Assembly (NCBI RefSeq): GCF_014842915.1
Contig: NZ_JACYXI010000016.1
Location: 40,488-104,487 of the forward strand
Length of the DNA: 64,000 nucleotides
Reading direction: 5' to 3'
From: Roseibium litorale
GTDB taxonomy: Bacteria; Pseudomonadota; Alphaproteobacteria; Rhizobiales; Stappiaceae
A program made the position numbers and the translations under genes. This document shows positions 27,022 through 35,964 of this stretch, in pieces (within the stretch, counting starts at the first letter, position 1; every line of letters begins with the position of its first letter). The notes under the pieces were generated by a model. That model was not told the origin of the DNA. It was given only the letters and a program-made list of their open reading frames with translations, and made no database searches.

Positions 27022-28206
27022 ATGGGACTGCAGACCATTGCCGGCTTCGACCGGATCGGTGAGGAAAACGCCTTTGCGGTTCTCGCCCGCGCGACGAAAC
27101 TTGCGGCGGAAGGCCGGGACATCATCAATCTCGGCATCGGTCAGCCGGATTTCCAGACCCCGCCGCACATTGTCGAGGCCGCCATCAAGGCACTTCGGGA
27201 TGGGCACCACGGCTATACACCGGCGACCGGCATCCTGCCCCTGCGCGAAGCGGTCTGTGCCGATCTTGCGAAACGCACGGGACACACGCCGAACCCGGAC
27301 AATGTGCTGATCGTGCCGGGCGGCAAGGTCACCATGTTCATGGCGATCCTGATGTTCGGCGAGCCCGGCGCGGAAATCCTCTATCCGGATCCCGGCTTCC
27401 CCATCTACCGCTCCATGATCGAATTCACTGGCGCAACGCCGGTTCCGGTTCCCATCCGCGAAGAGAACGGGTTTGCTTTCTCGGCAGAGGAAACCCTTTC
27501 GCTGATCAACAGCAAGACCCGGCTTCTGATTCTCAATTCCCCGGCCAACCCAACCGGCGGGGTGACGCCGCGGGCCGAGATTGAAAAGCTGGTGAAAGGC
27601 CTTGAGGCTTTCCCGAATGTCGCGGTCATGTCGGATGAGATCTATGCCCAGATGACCTATGACGGCATGGAGCATGTGTCGCTGCTGGGGTTCGACTCCA
27701 TCCGCGACCGCCTGATCTTGCTGGACGGCTGGTCCAAGACCTACGCCATGACTGGCTGGCGCATGGGCTATTCCGTCTGGCCGCACGCCCTGATCGACAA
27801 GGCACGCAAGCTTGCCGTCAACTGCTGGTCCTGTGTCAACGCACCGGCCCAGTTCGCAGGCCTGGCCGCCCTCACCGGACCACAGGATGCTGTCCGGGAG
27901 ATGGTTGCTGAGTTCGACCGGCGCCGGAAAGTGGTTGTCGATGGCCTGAATGCACTGCCCGGCGTCACCTGCCGCACGCCCCTCGGCGCCTTTTACGCGT
28001 TCCCGAACATTAAGGGCACGGGCTGGAAGGCAAAGGCGCTCGCCTCGGCTTTGCTTGAGGACTGCGGTGTTGCCACCATTGGCGGCCCCGACTTCGGAAT
28101 TCTGGGCGAGGGCTATATCCGCCTCAGCTATGCAAACTCGACAGAGAACATCCAGCGGGCTCTAGCCCGTATGAAAGAATTCCTGAGCACGCACAGCAAG
28201 AGCTGA
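27022..28206 (+). CDS. PLP-dependent class I/II aminotransferase
   Basis: A fold-type I aminotransferase that moves amino groups between an amino acid and a 2-oxo acid. The substrate-binding start is NLGIGQPDFQTPPH near residue 38-51, an NSPANPTGG motif lies near 172, an SDEIYA Asp binds the cofactor near 205, and the PLP lysine is in GWSKTYAMTGWRMGY near 238. Length of 394 residues is normal for the aspartate-aminotransferase-like group. The ribosome site TTGGAGGAAAC directly precedes ATG 27022. Substrate cannot be told from sequence; the gene is monocistronic with a hairpin after it. Confidence 0.93.
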   Translation: MGLQTIAGFDRIGEENAFAVLARATKLAAEGRDIINLGIGQPDFQTPPHIVEAAIKALRDGHHGYTPATGILPLREAVCADLAKRTGHTPNPDNVLIVPGGKVTMFMAILMFGEPGAEILYPDPGFPIYRSMIEFTGATPVPVPIREENGFAFSAEETLSLINSKTRLLILNSPANPTGGVTPRAEIEKLVKGLEAFPNVAVMSDEIYAQMTYDGMEHVSLLGFDSIRDRLILLDGWSKTYAMTGWRMGYSVWPHALIDKARKLAVNCWSCVNAPAQFAGLAALTGPQDAVREMVAEFDRRRKVVVDGLNALPGVTCRTPLGAFYAFPNIKGTGWKAKALASALLEDCGVATIGGPDFGILGEGYIRLSYANSTENIQRALARMKEFLSTHSKS

Positions 28207-28222
28207 CATCCAAGAAAACGCA

Positions 28223-28251
28223 GAAACCGGCAGGAAACCCTTGCCGGTTTC
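28223..28251 (+). terminator. Hairpin after the aminotransferase gene
   Basis: GAAACCGGCA (28223-28232) pairs with TGCCGGTTTC (28242-28251), and two further inner pairs are possible. Only a weak T-rich end follows, so this may be a partial terminator. Confidence 0.6.
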
Positions 28252-28295
28252 CGCCGTACCTGAGAGGATAACCTCCTCATCAGGAGGATATTGGC

Positions 28296-28841
28296 ATGTC
28301 CGGATCTATTCCCCGCTGGGTCCTGTTTTCAGCCGGAGCGGCTGTTCTGTACTGCATCGTCGTCATGGGCGGCGTTGTTACCTACAACACCTCGGTTCTG
28401 AACGCGTCAAGCTACGCGGAAATCACCGGCGGCGGCTTCATCTACAATTACCGGATCGCCGATATCCGCTCAGGGATCACTGTCGGCGTCCGGCGGGAGC
28501 TGCCAGCCGGAACCCATCTCGTTGCCGACTTGGAAACTCCGGACGGCATGCTTGAACTCAACCAGGACTTCGTGCCCGGTCACAGAAACTACATGTTCGA
28601 GACCCCCCCTCTGACAGGCGTGGAGCCGGACCGTGATTATCTGGCCCGGCTGCGGGTTGTTGATGCTGTCACAGGCAATGAGATCGAACGCCACGAAAAG
28701 GCCCTCAAGACAGGTGTCGCCCCGAAGGTAATGCCGGACAAGCCTCTAACGCTCGGCCCCGGCTATTACCCCAATCCGGATTTCTGGAAGAAACCGGACG
28801 ACGCCGATCCAACCAAGGCAAGCCTCACGAACGGCGGGTGA
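28296..28841 (+). CDS. Hypothetical membrane-anchored periplasmic protein
   Basis: I do not recognise this family. The 181-residue protein has one N-terminal membrane segment (about 8-28, WVLFSAGAAVLYCIVVMGGV) and a mostly polar, beta-like remainder expected in the periplasm. It ends in a proline-rich tail (GPGYYPNPDFWKKPDDADP). The start is well supported by AGGAGGATATTGGC before ATG 28296. Its 3' end overlaps the convergent hydroxyacid dehydrogenase gene by 17 bases. Confidence 0.8.
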   Translation: MSGSIPRWVLFSAGAAVLYCIVVMGGVVTYNTSVLNASSYAEITGGGFIYNYRIADIRSGITVGVRRELPAGTHLVADLETPDGMLELNQDFVPGHRNYMFETPPLTGVEPDRDYLARLRVVDAVTGNEIERHEKALKTGVAPKVMPDKPLTLGPGYYPNPDFWKKPDDADPTKASLTNGG

Positions 28842-29796
28842 CAGCCGCCGTTTCGGCAACGGGCGTAATGGCCTTGCCGGTCTCGAACCAGCTGACCAGA
28901 TTATCGACGACCAGTTGCCCCATTGCGTCCCGCGTGCTGACAGACGCAGATCCCACATGCGGCAGCAGAACCGCATTCGGCAGAGCCATAAGCGCTTCTG
29001 GAACATGCGGTTCGTTTTCAAACACATCGAGACCGGCGGCATGGATAGTGCCGTTGGACAGGGCGTCAATCAGGGCCAGCTCATCCACCACGGTGCCGCG
29101 GCCGATGTTGATCAGAATGCCCGTCGGGCCAAGGGCCTTGAGGATTTCCGCATTGATCATGTGCCGGGTTTCGTCGCCACCAGGCGCAACCAGCATGAGC
29201 GTATCGACGGTCTCGGCAAGCCCCTTCAAGGTCGCGTGATATGGATAGGTGACACCAGCCTGCTGGTTGCGCCCGTGATAGTGCACTTTCAGACCGAAGG
29301 CCTCTGCTCGCGAAGCAATGGCCTTGCCGATCCGGCCAAGGCCGACGATCCCGAGCGTCCGGTCCTTAAGGGAGGCCTTGGTCAGCGGGAACGGTCCCTT
29401 GCCGCTCCAGTTGCCGTCACGCAGCCAGCGTTCGGCAGCTGACAACTCTCGAACCGTCATGATCAGAAGCCCAATCGCGGTATCCGCGACTTCTTCCGTC
29501 AGTACGTCAGGCGTGTTGGTGACCATTATGCCGCGAGCCCCACAAGCTTCCGCATCAATGTTGTCGTAGCCGACGCCGAAATTCGACACGATCTCGAGAT
29601 ACGGGAACTTGTCCAGATAGGCCGCATCGATCCGAGTCCCAAGCACGGCAAGACCCCGCACTCCAGCAGAACTTGCGCTTATGGCTTCGCCGCCATCCGC
29701 GGCCTCATAGGGCTTGTGAAGGGTAAAGCGCGCTTCCAATCCGTTCAGAACGATATCCCGCATTGCCTTGGGCATTAAAATCTCTGGCTTGCTCAT
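28825..29796 (-). CDS. D-isomer-specific 2-hydroxyacid dehydrogenase (glyoxylate/hydroxypyruvate reductase-like)
   Basis: An NAD(P)H-dependent reductase of small 2-oxo acids. The nucleotide-binding motif GIVGLGRIGKAIASR lies near residues 155-169, the catalytic arginine near LINIGRGTVVDE at 238, and the acid-base His in VLLPHVGSASVSTRDAMG near 287. Length of 323 residues is normal for the GhrA/GhrB-like group. ATG 29796 is used; the frame opens further upstream at 29880, but that part is not conserved. A perfect palindrome lies about 100 bases upstream. Exact substrate is unknown. Confidence 0.9.
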   Translation of the reverse strand: MSKPEILMPKAMRDIVLNGLEARFTLHKPYEAADGGEAISASSAGVRGLAVLGTRIDAAYLDKFPYLEIVSNFGVGYDNIDAEACGARGIMVTNTPDVLTEEVADTAIGLLIMTVRELSAAERWLRDGNWSGKGPFPLTKASLKDRTLGIVGLGRIGKAIASRAEAFGLKVHYHGRNQQAGVTYPYHATLKGLAETVDTLMLVAPGGDETRHMINAEILKALGPTGILINIGRGTVVDELALIDALSNGTIHAAGLDVFENEPHVPEALMALPNAVLLPHVGSASVSTRDAMGQLVVDNLVSWFETGKAITPVAETAAVTRRS

Positions 29797-29897
29797 CAGA
29801 GCATTTCTCCCGTCTGGTACTCTGGCGCGTAACGGCACCCGTTTACAGGTACACGAAACCCTCACCGATCGCATAGCCACCGAGCGGAATCTTTGCC

Positions 29898-29913
29898 AAC
29901 CAGCCCGCTGGTT
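29898..29913. promoter_or_regulatory. 16-bp palindrome upstream of the hydroxyacid dehydrogenase
   Basis: AACCAGC and GCTGGTT flank a CC centre, about 100 bases upstream of the dehydrogenase start. The size suits a dimeric repressor. A LacI-family gene lies 2.4 kb away, but a link is speculation. Confidence 0.35.
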
Positions 29914-30008
29914 CTACTGGTTCCCGCAACTTGAAAATTGGTAGAAATGGCAAGTGCTCAGATTGGGTTTACACGCTAAACTAGATCAATTGAGCGGCCG
30001 CCACCCCA

Positions 30009-30062
30009 TAACGGTATTCTTTTGTTTAGCATTTTCAGCAAAAATCAAACCACCTACCGTTA
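30009..30062 (+). repeat. Inverted repeat in the leader of the diguanylate cyclase gene
   Basis: TAACGGTA (30009-30016) and TACCGTTA (30055-30062) are exact inverted repeats 38 bases apart. The right arm ends 12 bases before the start codon, so a folded leader could mask the ribosome site. It could equally be a spaced operator. Confidence 0.35.
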
Positions 30063-30074
30063 CGGAATCAAAGA

Positions 30075-32261
30075 ATGTCCTCATCGAGCCATATCAGCGG
30101 AATCCATCTCGATCTGGAGAAAACATTCGGGGCAATGTCCGAGTGTGTGATCATCACCCGTCCGGATAGAAGGGTCCTGTTCCTGAACCGGGCAACAGAG
30201 CAACTGTTTGGCTATTCCCTGACAGAATTGATCGGGAAAACAGGAGAAGACCTCTACGCCAATCCCTCGGACTTTGAGACTGCCGGCAAGATTCATCAGG
30301 AAGCGGCCCACAATCGCGACGGCCAGAAGTTCGTGATGGAGTTGAAGAGCAAGCAGGGACGGATCTTTCATGTCGAAACGATCACAACGCCCCTGTTCGA
30401 TGCAACGTCCAAGCACGTCGGCTATCTCCTCATGGGGCGGGACATTACCGACCGTCTCGAACTTGAGGCCATGGTCGAGAACTCTCTCCAAACCCTTGAG
30501 GATGCGATCGAGACGATTTCTGAAGCCTTCGCGCTTTATGACAGCGAAGACCGGCTGGTGACCTGTAACGAAAATTACCGCAAGACCTATCCGGATTCTG
30601 CTCCCGCCATGATCCCGGGCAAGACCTTCGAGGAAATCCTGCGCTATGGCCTGGACAATGGCCAGTACCACCTTGGCGAAGGATCCAAGAACGACTGGCT
30701 GCAGGAACGTCTGCGCTGGCACCGCGAAGCCTCCGGCGAAGTTCTGGAGCAACGGCTTGGCGATGGCCGCTGGTTGCGTATTGCCGAAAGAAAAACCCGC
30801 GCCGGGGGAACCGCCGGCATCCGTACAGACATTACAGAGCTGAAGGAAAGCCAGCAAAAGCTGGCTGCCGTCTACGAAAACATAAAGCTGGTAACGAACA
30901 GTCTCGCCTGCAGCATTGTGGAAGTAGACGCGGCGGGAATTTGCACCTTCATCAATGAACATGGCGCGGCATGGCTCAACGCCTGTCCTGCGGACCTGAC
31001 AGGAACACGTCTGCGGGACCGGTATTCGGAAGAGATGCAAGCCGTTGATGAAGAGGGGTGCCGGACCGCCCTTGCCGGCACACCGGTACGCCGGGAACTC
31101 ACAACAGGCTTTCAAGACGGGACTTGCAGGGACGTCGAAATCGACTTCACACCCAAGCGCAGTGACACCGGCGAAATTATCGGGGTCATCATTTTCACCA
31201 AGGACATTACCGACAGGAAGAACGTGGAGCGGACGCTCGCCGAACTGTATCAGGTGACATCCACACGGGCTTTGAACAGCGATGAGAAGATCAGCCGCAT
31301 CCTTAAGATCGGTTGCAGGTACTACGGCCTTCCGCTCGGCGTGATCAGCCATATCGAAGAGAGTACTTACTCCGTGAAATGGGTGGAATGCCCCTCTGGA
31401 GAAATTGAACCGGGCCTCACTCTTCCTCTCGGTGACACCTATTGCAGCCACACGCTAAATGCCACCGGGCCGCTGGCGATCGCCCATGCTGCCAAGTCAG
31501 AAATTTCAGGCCACCCCTGCTATGAGCGTTTCAGCCTCGAGGCCTATATTGGTGCTCCAATTCTGGTGGATGGTGTTCGGTACGGGACGATCTGCTTCAC
31601 CAGCCACACCCCCAGGCGCGACGAATTTACCCAGACCGACAAGGAAATCATAAGGCAGTTTTCCGACTGGATCGGCACCGAGATTGCCCGTCAGCGCGAC
31701 CACGAGGCGCTTCTTGCTGTCCAGGCCCGCCTGGAGCGGATGGCCAGTGTTGATGACTTGACCAAAGTCCTCAACCGGCGGGCTTTTCTCGAGCGGGCGG
31801 AGACAGAAGTCGCGCGTTTCCGCCGCACGGGAAACCCGTTTTCAGTCGTCATCGCCGACATAGATCACTTCAAATCGATCAACGACACCTACGGGCACGC
31901 CACCGGAGACGAGGTTCTGCGCCGTTTTGCTGCGACCTTGAGCCATGCCTTGAGGGCCATTGATGTGCTCGGCAGGATTGGCGGTGAGGAATTCGGCATC
32001 ATTCTGGACAACACCCGGTCCGAAGATGCTGTTCTGGTCTGCGAAAGGCTGCGGAAAGCGATAGCGGAAACCTGCAGCCTGGAGAGTATGAGCCACAAGG
32101 TGACCTGCAGCATGGGCATCGTGACCGCGTCTCTCGCGGACATAAAGTTCAGCAACCTGATGCAACGCGCGGATCTTGCCCTCTACGACGCCAAGAACAA
32201 CGGGCGGAACCAATGCGCTGTGTATCACCCGTCGCAAGCCTTTCAGGCAGAACATCCCTGA
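30075..32261 (+). CDS. PAS/GAF diguanylate cyclase (GGDEF)
   Basis: This enzyme makes cyclic di-GMP. In order: a PAS domain (about 10-130), a second PAS-like domain (about 138-255), a third PAS (about 270-380), a GAF domain (about 395-545, with PLGDTYCSHTLN and GAPILVDGVRYGTICF), then a GGDEF domain (about 560-720). The active site is intact as RIGGEEFGIIL near 640. An RxxD inhibitory site (RAID) stands five residues before it, so product inhibition is likely. There is no EAL or HD-GYP domain and no membrane segment. The signal is unknown; the GAF CSH stretch resembles light- or ligand-sensing relatives but has no clear chromophore site. Confidence 0.92.
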   Translation: MSSSSHISGIHLDLEKTFGAMSECVIITRPDRRVLFLNRATEQLFGYSLTELIGKTGEDLYANPSDFETAGKIHQEAAHNRDGQKFVMELKSKQGRIFHVETITTPLFDATSKHVGYLLMGRDITDRLELEAMVENSLQTLEDAIETISEAFALYDSEDRLVTCNENYRKTYPDSAPAMIPGKTFEEILRYGLDNGQYHLGEGSKNDWLQERLRWHREASGEVLEQRLGDGRWLRIAERKTRAGGTAGIRTDITELKESQQKLAAVYENIKLVTNSLACSIVEVDAAGICTFINEHGAAWLNACPADLTGTRLRDRYSEEMQAVDEEGCRTALAGTPVRRELTTGFQDGTCRDVEIDFTPKRSDTGEIIGVIIFTKDITDRKNVERTLAELYQVTSTRALNSDEKISRILKIGCRYYGLPLGVISHIEESTYSVKWVECPSGEIEPGLTLPLGDTYCSHTLNATGPLAIAHAAKSEISGHPCYERFSLEAYIGAPILVDGVRYGTICFTSHTPRRDEFTQTDKEIIRQFSDWIGTEIARQRDHEALLAVQARLERMASVDDLTKVLNRRAFLERAETEVARFRRTGNPFSVVIADIDHFKSINDTYGHATGDEVLRRFAATLSHALRAIDVLGRIGGEEFGIILDNTRSEDAVLVCERLRKAIAETCSLESMSHKVTCSMGIVTASLADIKFSNLMQRADLALYDAKNNGRNQCAVYHPSQAFQAEHP

Positions 32262-32299
32262 TGGGGTGGTCTGTTCCCCGAGACCGCAAGCTCAGTTTT

Positions 32300-33436
32300 T
32301 CACTCCACCAGCCTTGGCCCTAGCCTGACACCGTGCGGCGGTGAGCTTTCGCGGATACGCAGCTCTGGCTCTATGAGAATGGGGCGGTGGGGCACACGCT
32401 CGCCAGCGATCTGACGCAACAGGGTCAAAGCTGCCAGCCGTCCGATCTTGTCCGGGTGGTTGCATACAGAGGTCAAAGCCGGAGTGCGGCTTGCGGCCCC
32501 GTCAACGTCGTCATACCCCGTAACCGCAATATCCGGCCCTGGCTCGACATCCATTCTCCGGAAAACCGGCATCATGCCCAGGGCAACCAGGTCATTGAAG
32601 CACATCACGGCCGTCGGCCGCTCCCGGGCCTGAAGAATGTCGGGCACCACTTTCCGGCCATCGGCCTGGGTCATCATTTCCGGAATGTCGAGCTGCTCGT
32701 CCGGATCAAGACCAGCCTCGATGAGAGCCTTGCGCCAACCCGCATTCCTGTCGCGCCCCGCAGAGCTGCCCCGGCGGCCACCAACCATGGCGATCCGCCG
32801 GTGCCCCTGGGAAATCAGGTGTTTGGTGACCGCGTAGGAACCCGCGACATCATCACCATGAATGGAAGGAGCCCAAACGCCACTAACCTCCCGGCACATC
32901 AAGGTGACCGGAATCCCCTGCCCGACAAGACGGTTGATCTCTTCCGCCGTCGTGCCGACCGAAGGACACAGAATCAGGCCATCGGCACGATGCTGCAGCA
33001 AGGTGTTGATGAAGGCACGCTGCCGTTTCACGTCATCCCGGTGGTTGCAGATGAAGATCATCTGTCCCTGTTCTTCCAGAACATCCTCAAGAGAGGAAAA
33101 AATCTCGGCAAAATAGGGGTTCAGGATGTCATGGACCGCCACACCGACGATCTGGCTTCTTGCGGTCCGCAGGGATGCCGCGGAGCGGTTATAGATATAA
33201 CCGACTTCCTCTGCCGTCTTCTTGACCCGTTCCCGCGTCTCGTCCGCAACCAGCGGACTGTCGCGCAGGGCGAGAGACACCGTCGCTGTGGAAATGCCCA
33301 GCTGATCCGCGATATGTCCCAATGTCAGGCGTTTGCCTGGTTTTGGAAAATCCGGTTCGCCGTCCGGCCAGTTTGCTGCCTCTTTCTCGTCAAAGGGACT
33401 GTCCGCCGGTTTTCCGGCACCCGTATCGTTGGTCAT
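32300..33436 (-). CDS. LacI-family transcriptional repressor
   Basis: The DNA-binding headpiece lies at residues 38-90 (LTLGHIADQLGISTATVSLA, then DETRERVKKTAEEVGYIYNR), preceded by an unusual polar N-terminal extension of about 35 residues. The periplasmic-binding-protein-like core covers about 95-345. Length is 378 residues, longer than the usual 340 because of this extension. It is convergent with the diguanylate cyclase gene. No sugar or catabolic genes are adjacent, so the effector is unknown. ATG 33436 is kept because the frame has no better internal start. Confidence 0.9.
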   Translation of the reverse strand: MTNDTGAGKPADSPFDEKEAANWPDGEPDFPKPGKRLTLGHIADQLGISTATVSLALRDSPLVADETRERVKKTAEEVGYIYNRSAASLRTARSQIVGVAVHDILNPYFAEIFSSLEDVLEEQGQMIFICNHRDDVKRQRAFINTLLQHRADGLILCPSVGTTAEEINRLVGQGIPVTLMCREVSGVWAPSIHGDDVAGSYAVTKHLISQGHRRIAMVGGRRGSSAGRDRNAGWRKALIEAGLDPDEQLDIPEMMTQADGRKVVPDILQARERPTAVMCFNDLVALGMMPVFRRMDVEPGPDIAVTGYDDVDGAASRTPALTSVCNHPDKIGRLAALTLLRQIAGERVPHRPILIEPELRIRESSPPHGVRLGPRLVE

Positions 33437-33504
33437 GCCTATGTCTCAAGCCTGCATGCGCCGCCCGGAAAGAGCAGCGCCACACCTGCAGCAAAGCCAG
33501 GGCT

Positions 33505-34050
33505 CTAGCGTCGCGGTGCCGATTCGTCGAATTCCTCGCGCAGGTTAACGACCACACGACGATTTTGCGACTGGCAAGTGATGTCATCACAGTTGGTGAC
33601 CGGACGCTCGATCCCGTAGCCTTTGACCCACATGCGTTTACGGTCGACGCCCTGCGCTACAAAGGCGTCATAGACCGCCTGCGCCCGCTTTGTGGACAAC
33701 GCCTTGTTGGCGGCTTCAGACCCTGGATCATCCGCATGACCCTGAATCTTGACCAGCCAGCCGGTGTTCTGTTTCAACCATGCGGCCTGTTTGTTGATGC
33801 TGATCCGCGCCTCATCGGTAATGCTGTCGGACCCTGCCTCGAAAAAGATCCTCCGGCCAACATTCAGCATGAAATCTTCTTCGGATCCCGGCTTGATATT
33901 GACGAACCCCGCAGCTGCGGCGTTGGTCACATCAGGCGTGCTGAGATCAGCCGTATTGCACCCTGCGAGGGCCAAAGCACCCAGCAAGATGACACCCTGC
34001 GCTCCAAAGCGCCTGCCTGCAATTGCTCTCAATCCGCCCCCCAGTTTCAT
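33505..34050 (-). CDS. OmpA-family outer-membrane lipoprotein
   Basis: A lipoprotein with a peptidoglycan-binding OmpA domain. The signal sequence ends in a lipobox (ALALAGC) with the lipidated cysteine near residue 29. The OmpA-like domain (about 65-178) contains VKIQGHADDPGSEAANKALS and SQNRRVVVNL, though the usual TD pair after the first histidine is altered to ADDP. ATG 34050 (MKLGGG) is chosen; the longer frame to 34293 would overlap the L,D-transpeptidase gene and lacks a signal. The protein probably links outer membrane and cell wall. Position after a cell-wall enzyme supports that role. Confidence 0.88.
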   Translation of the reverse strand: MKLGGGLRAIAGRRFGAQGVILLGALALAGCNTADLSTPDVTNAAAAGFVNIKPGSEEDFMLNVGRRIFFEAGSDSITDEARISINKQAAWLKQNTGWLVKIQGHADDPGSEAANKALSTKRAQAVYDAFVAQGVDRKRMWVKGYGIERPVTNCDDITCQSQNRRVVVNLREEFDESAPRR

Positions 34051-34087
34051 GCCGCCGTTCTGTTTTGTTCCGCTGGACCGCCCGTTG

Positions 34088-34759
34088 CTAACCGGCGTTG
34101 GCGCCCAGATGCTCCAGAACCAGCACTTTGGTTCCCTTCGGGCAGCGCTGATAAAGATCGATGACATCCTCCGGGAACATCCGGATGCAGCCACTGGAAA
34201 CGTCCTTGCCAATGCTCCAGGGCTCCAGCGTTCCGTGAAGCCTGTAGCCGAGATCCGAACCATCACGGTAGAGATACATCGCACGGGGACCAAGCGGATT
34301 GTTCGCCGCGCCGCCTTCCACCATCTTGGGCAGGTCTGGCTGCCTCTGGATCATTTCGGGCGGAGGAACCCAGCGCGGCCATAGCGCCTTGCGGTCGATC
34401 CTCGCCCGCCCGAACCATTGGAATCCCTCACGGCCAACGCCAACCCCATATCGCAGAGCGGTACTGTTCTCGAAGACGACATAAAGGAAGTGATTGCGTG
34501 TATCGATAACAACTGTTCCCGGAGGCTCGGGACTGAAATACTTCACCATCTGCCGTTGCCAGACAGGCTGGATCTTGTCGAAATTTGTCCGCCTGAAACG
34601 GAAGCCACTGTCCTCGGCATAGCCCTTGAAATAGGCCTCAGCCGCGGTATTGGCAGATGCTTCAGAGCCGCTCAACGACAAAAGCCCGGCCGCCCCTGAA
34701 GCGGCAAACACCCCAAGTCTGGCGCCGCTGGCGAGAAAGTCTCGTCGGGTCAATGACAT
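34088..34759 (-). CDS. L,D-transpeptidase (ErfK/YbiS/YcfS/YkuD family)
   Basis: A periplasmic cell-wall crosslinking enzyme. It carries a twin-arginine leader (MSLTRRDFLASGARLG, to about residue 36). The YkuD domain covers about 80-215 with the catalytic motif YRLHGT...SSGCIRM near 170-195, including the essential His and Cys. In alphaproteobacteria such enzymes also attach proteins to peptidoglycan. The OmpA-type lipoprotein gene follows 37 bases downstream, so the two probably act together at the envelope. Length of 223 residues is normal. Confidence 0.92.
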   Translation of the reverse strand: MSLTRRDFLASGARLGVFAASGAAGLLSLSGSEASANTAAEAYFKGYAEDSGFRFRRTNFDKIQPVWQRQMVKYFSPEPPGTVVIDTRNHFLYVVFENSTALRYGVGVGREGFQWFGRARIDRKALWPRWVPPPEMIQRQPDLPKMVEGGAANNPLGPRAMYLYRDGSDLGYRLHGTLEPWSIGKDVSSGCIRMFPEDVIDLYQRCPKGTKVLVLEHLGANAG

Positions 34760-34892
34760 CAGCTCTCCTCCCGTCCGGCAGCAGCGTCTCTTGAAACATC
34801 AGGCCTTTGACGCTGCGGCAGCGGCCAATTAGGACCCAACTTCCCGGAAACGTCAACCAACAGCTAAAGAGATGAAGTCTTCGGTCCCCTCA

Positions 34893-35804
34893 TCACGGCC
34901 TGCGCACCCTCTCCCGGTACAAAAGATAAAGGCCTGAACACACAACGATCGAAGCTCCCGCGATGGTGCTTGATGTGGGAACATCGCCAAAGACCAGGTA
35001 GCCAAGCCCAACCATGCTGACGATCTGGGCATAGCTGAAGGGGGCAAGAACCGGTGCCGGTGCAAGGGCGCTGGCCTTGATAAAAAGCCAATGCCCAACC
35101 CCGCCAAAGACACCGGTGCAAATCAGCAAAAGCCAGTGAACCAGGCTCGGGGGCGCCGTCCAGACGGACAGGCCGGCAGGCGCCATGGCGAACATTGCAA
35201 CCACCGCCGAAATCAGCAGCATGCTGGACGCACTGTCGGTGGCCGATAGCATCCGGGTCAGCAGCGCATAGAAGGCATAGGAAATCATCGCTGCGACCGA
35301 ATAGATCACCGCCCAATGCATCTCACCGCTGCCGGGCTTGGCGACGATCAGAACCCCGATGAATCCGACCACAATGGCTGCCCAGCGCCTCGGCCCTGCC
35401 CATTCTCCCAGCATTGGCCCGGCGATCGCCGTCACCAGGAAGGGAGCCGCAAACATGATCGACATTGTCTCGGCCAGCTGCAGATACCGGACCGCCATAA
35501 AGTTCCCGATGGTGCTGCCCAACAGGCAGAAAGCCCTTACAATCTGAAGCAGGGGCCTATCCGTGTGGAACAGACGCGGCCGCCTCCAGACCTGGAACAC
35601 AATCAGCGCCAGAACCACATGACTTGTAAACCGCATCCAGACCACTTGCAGAGAGGGCAAGGATTCGACCAGATATTTTGCCGTAGCATCGAGACAGGAA
35701 AAGCAGAGATAGGCGAGCAGTGTCAGTCCAATTGCCACAAGAGGCGTTTGCGGGTCACCGGCACGGCCTCCCATAAGAGGTGAGCCCTTGGGGTCTGCTG
35801 TCAT
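34893..35804 (-). CDS. DMT-superfamily (EamA) transporter
   Basis: An inner-membrane transporter with ten hydrophobic segments arranged as two EamA repeats (about 20-150 and 165-295). Landmarks include DATAKYLVESLPSLQVVWMR near 33-52 and VSMVGLGYLVFGDVPTSSTI near 258. Members export amino acids, purines or other metabolites; substrate is not readable here. It is divergent from the alkyltransferase gene with a 160-base spacer. The upstream 133 bases (34760-34892) hold an 8-bp inverted repeat (34781-34788 with 34809-34816) of unknown role. Confidence 0.9.
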   Translation of the reverse strand: MTADPKGSPLMGGRAGDPQTPLVAIGLTLLAYLCFSCLDATAKYLVESLPSLQVVWMRFTSHVVLALIVFQVWRRPRLFHTDRPLLQIVRAFCLLGSTIGNFMAVRYLQLAETMSIMFAAPFLVTAIAGPMLGEWAGPRRWAAIVVGFIGVLIVAKPGSGEMHWAVIYSVAAMISYAFYALLTRMLSATDSASSMLLISAVVAMFAMAPAGLSVWTAPPSLVHWLLLICTGVFGGVGHWLFIKASALAPAPVLAPFSYAQIVSMVGLGYLVFGDVPTSSTIAGASIVVCSGLYLLYRERVRRP

Positions 35805-35964
35805 GAGGGATAATAACCTGGAAATTACGGCACAAGCTGCACCTTATCTAATCCAGAACGCTATCCTGTTCCCTGCCCTGCCGAAAGGCCTCATGCGCCC
35901 GGAACGGTACGGGCGGCAAAGCGCAACTCTTAGCCGGGGTTACCCCGCACCGCAGAGGACAGTT

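Noticed and set aside
30081..31451. A 456-codon open frame on the minus strand
   Set aside because: It is antisense to the PAS/GAF part of the diguanylate cyclase gene and shows no protein family features.
32270..32290. Possible terminator between the diguanylate cyclase and LacI genes
   Set aside because: Only five pairs and no T tract can be formed.
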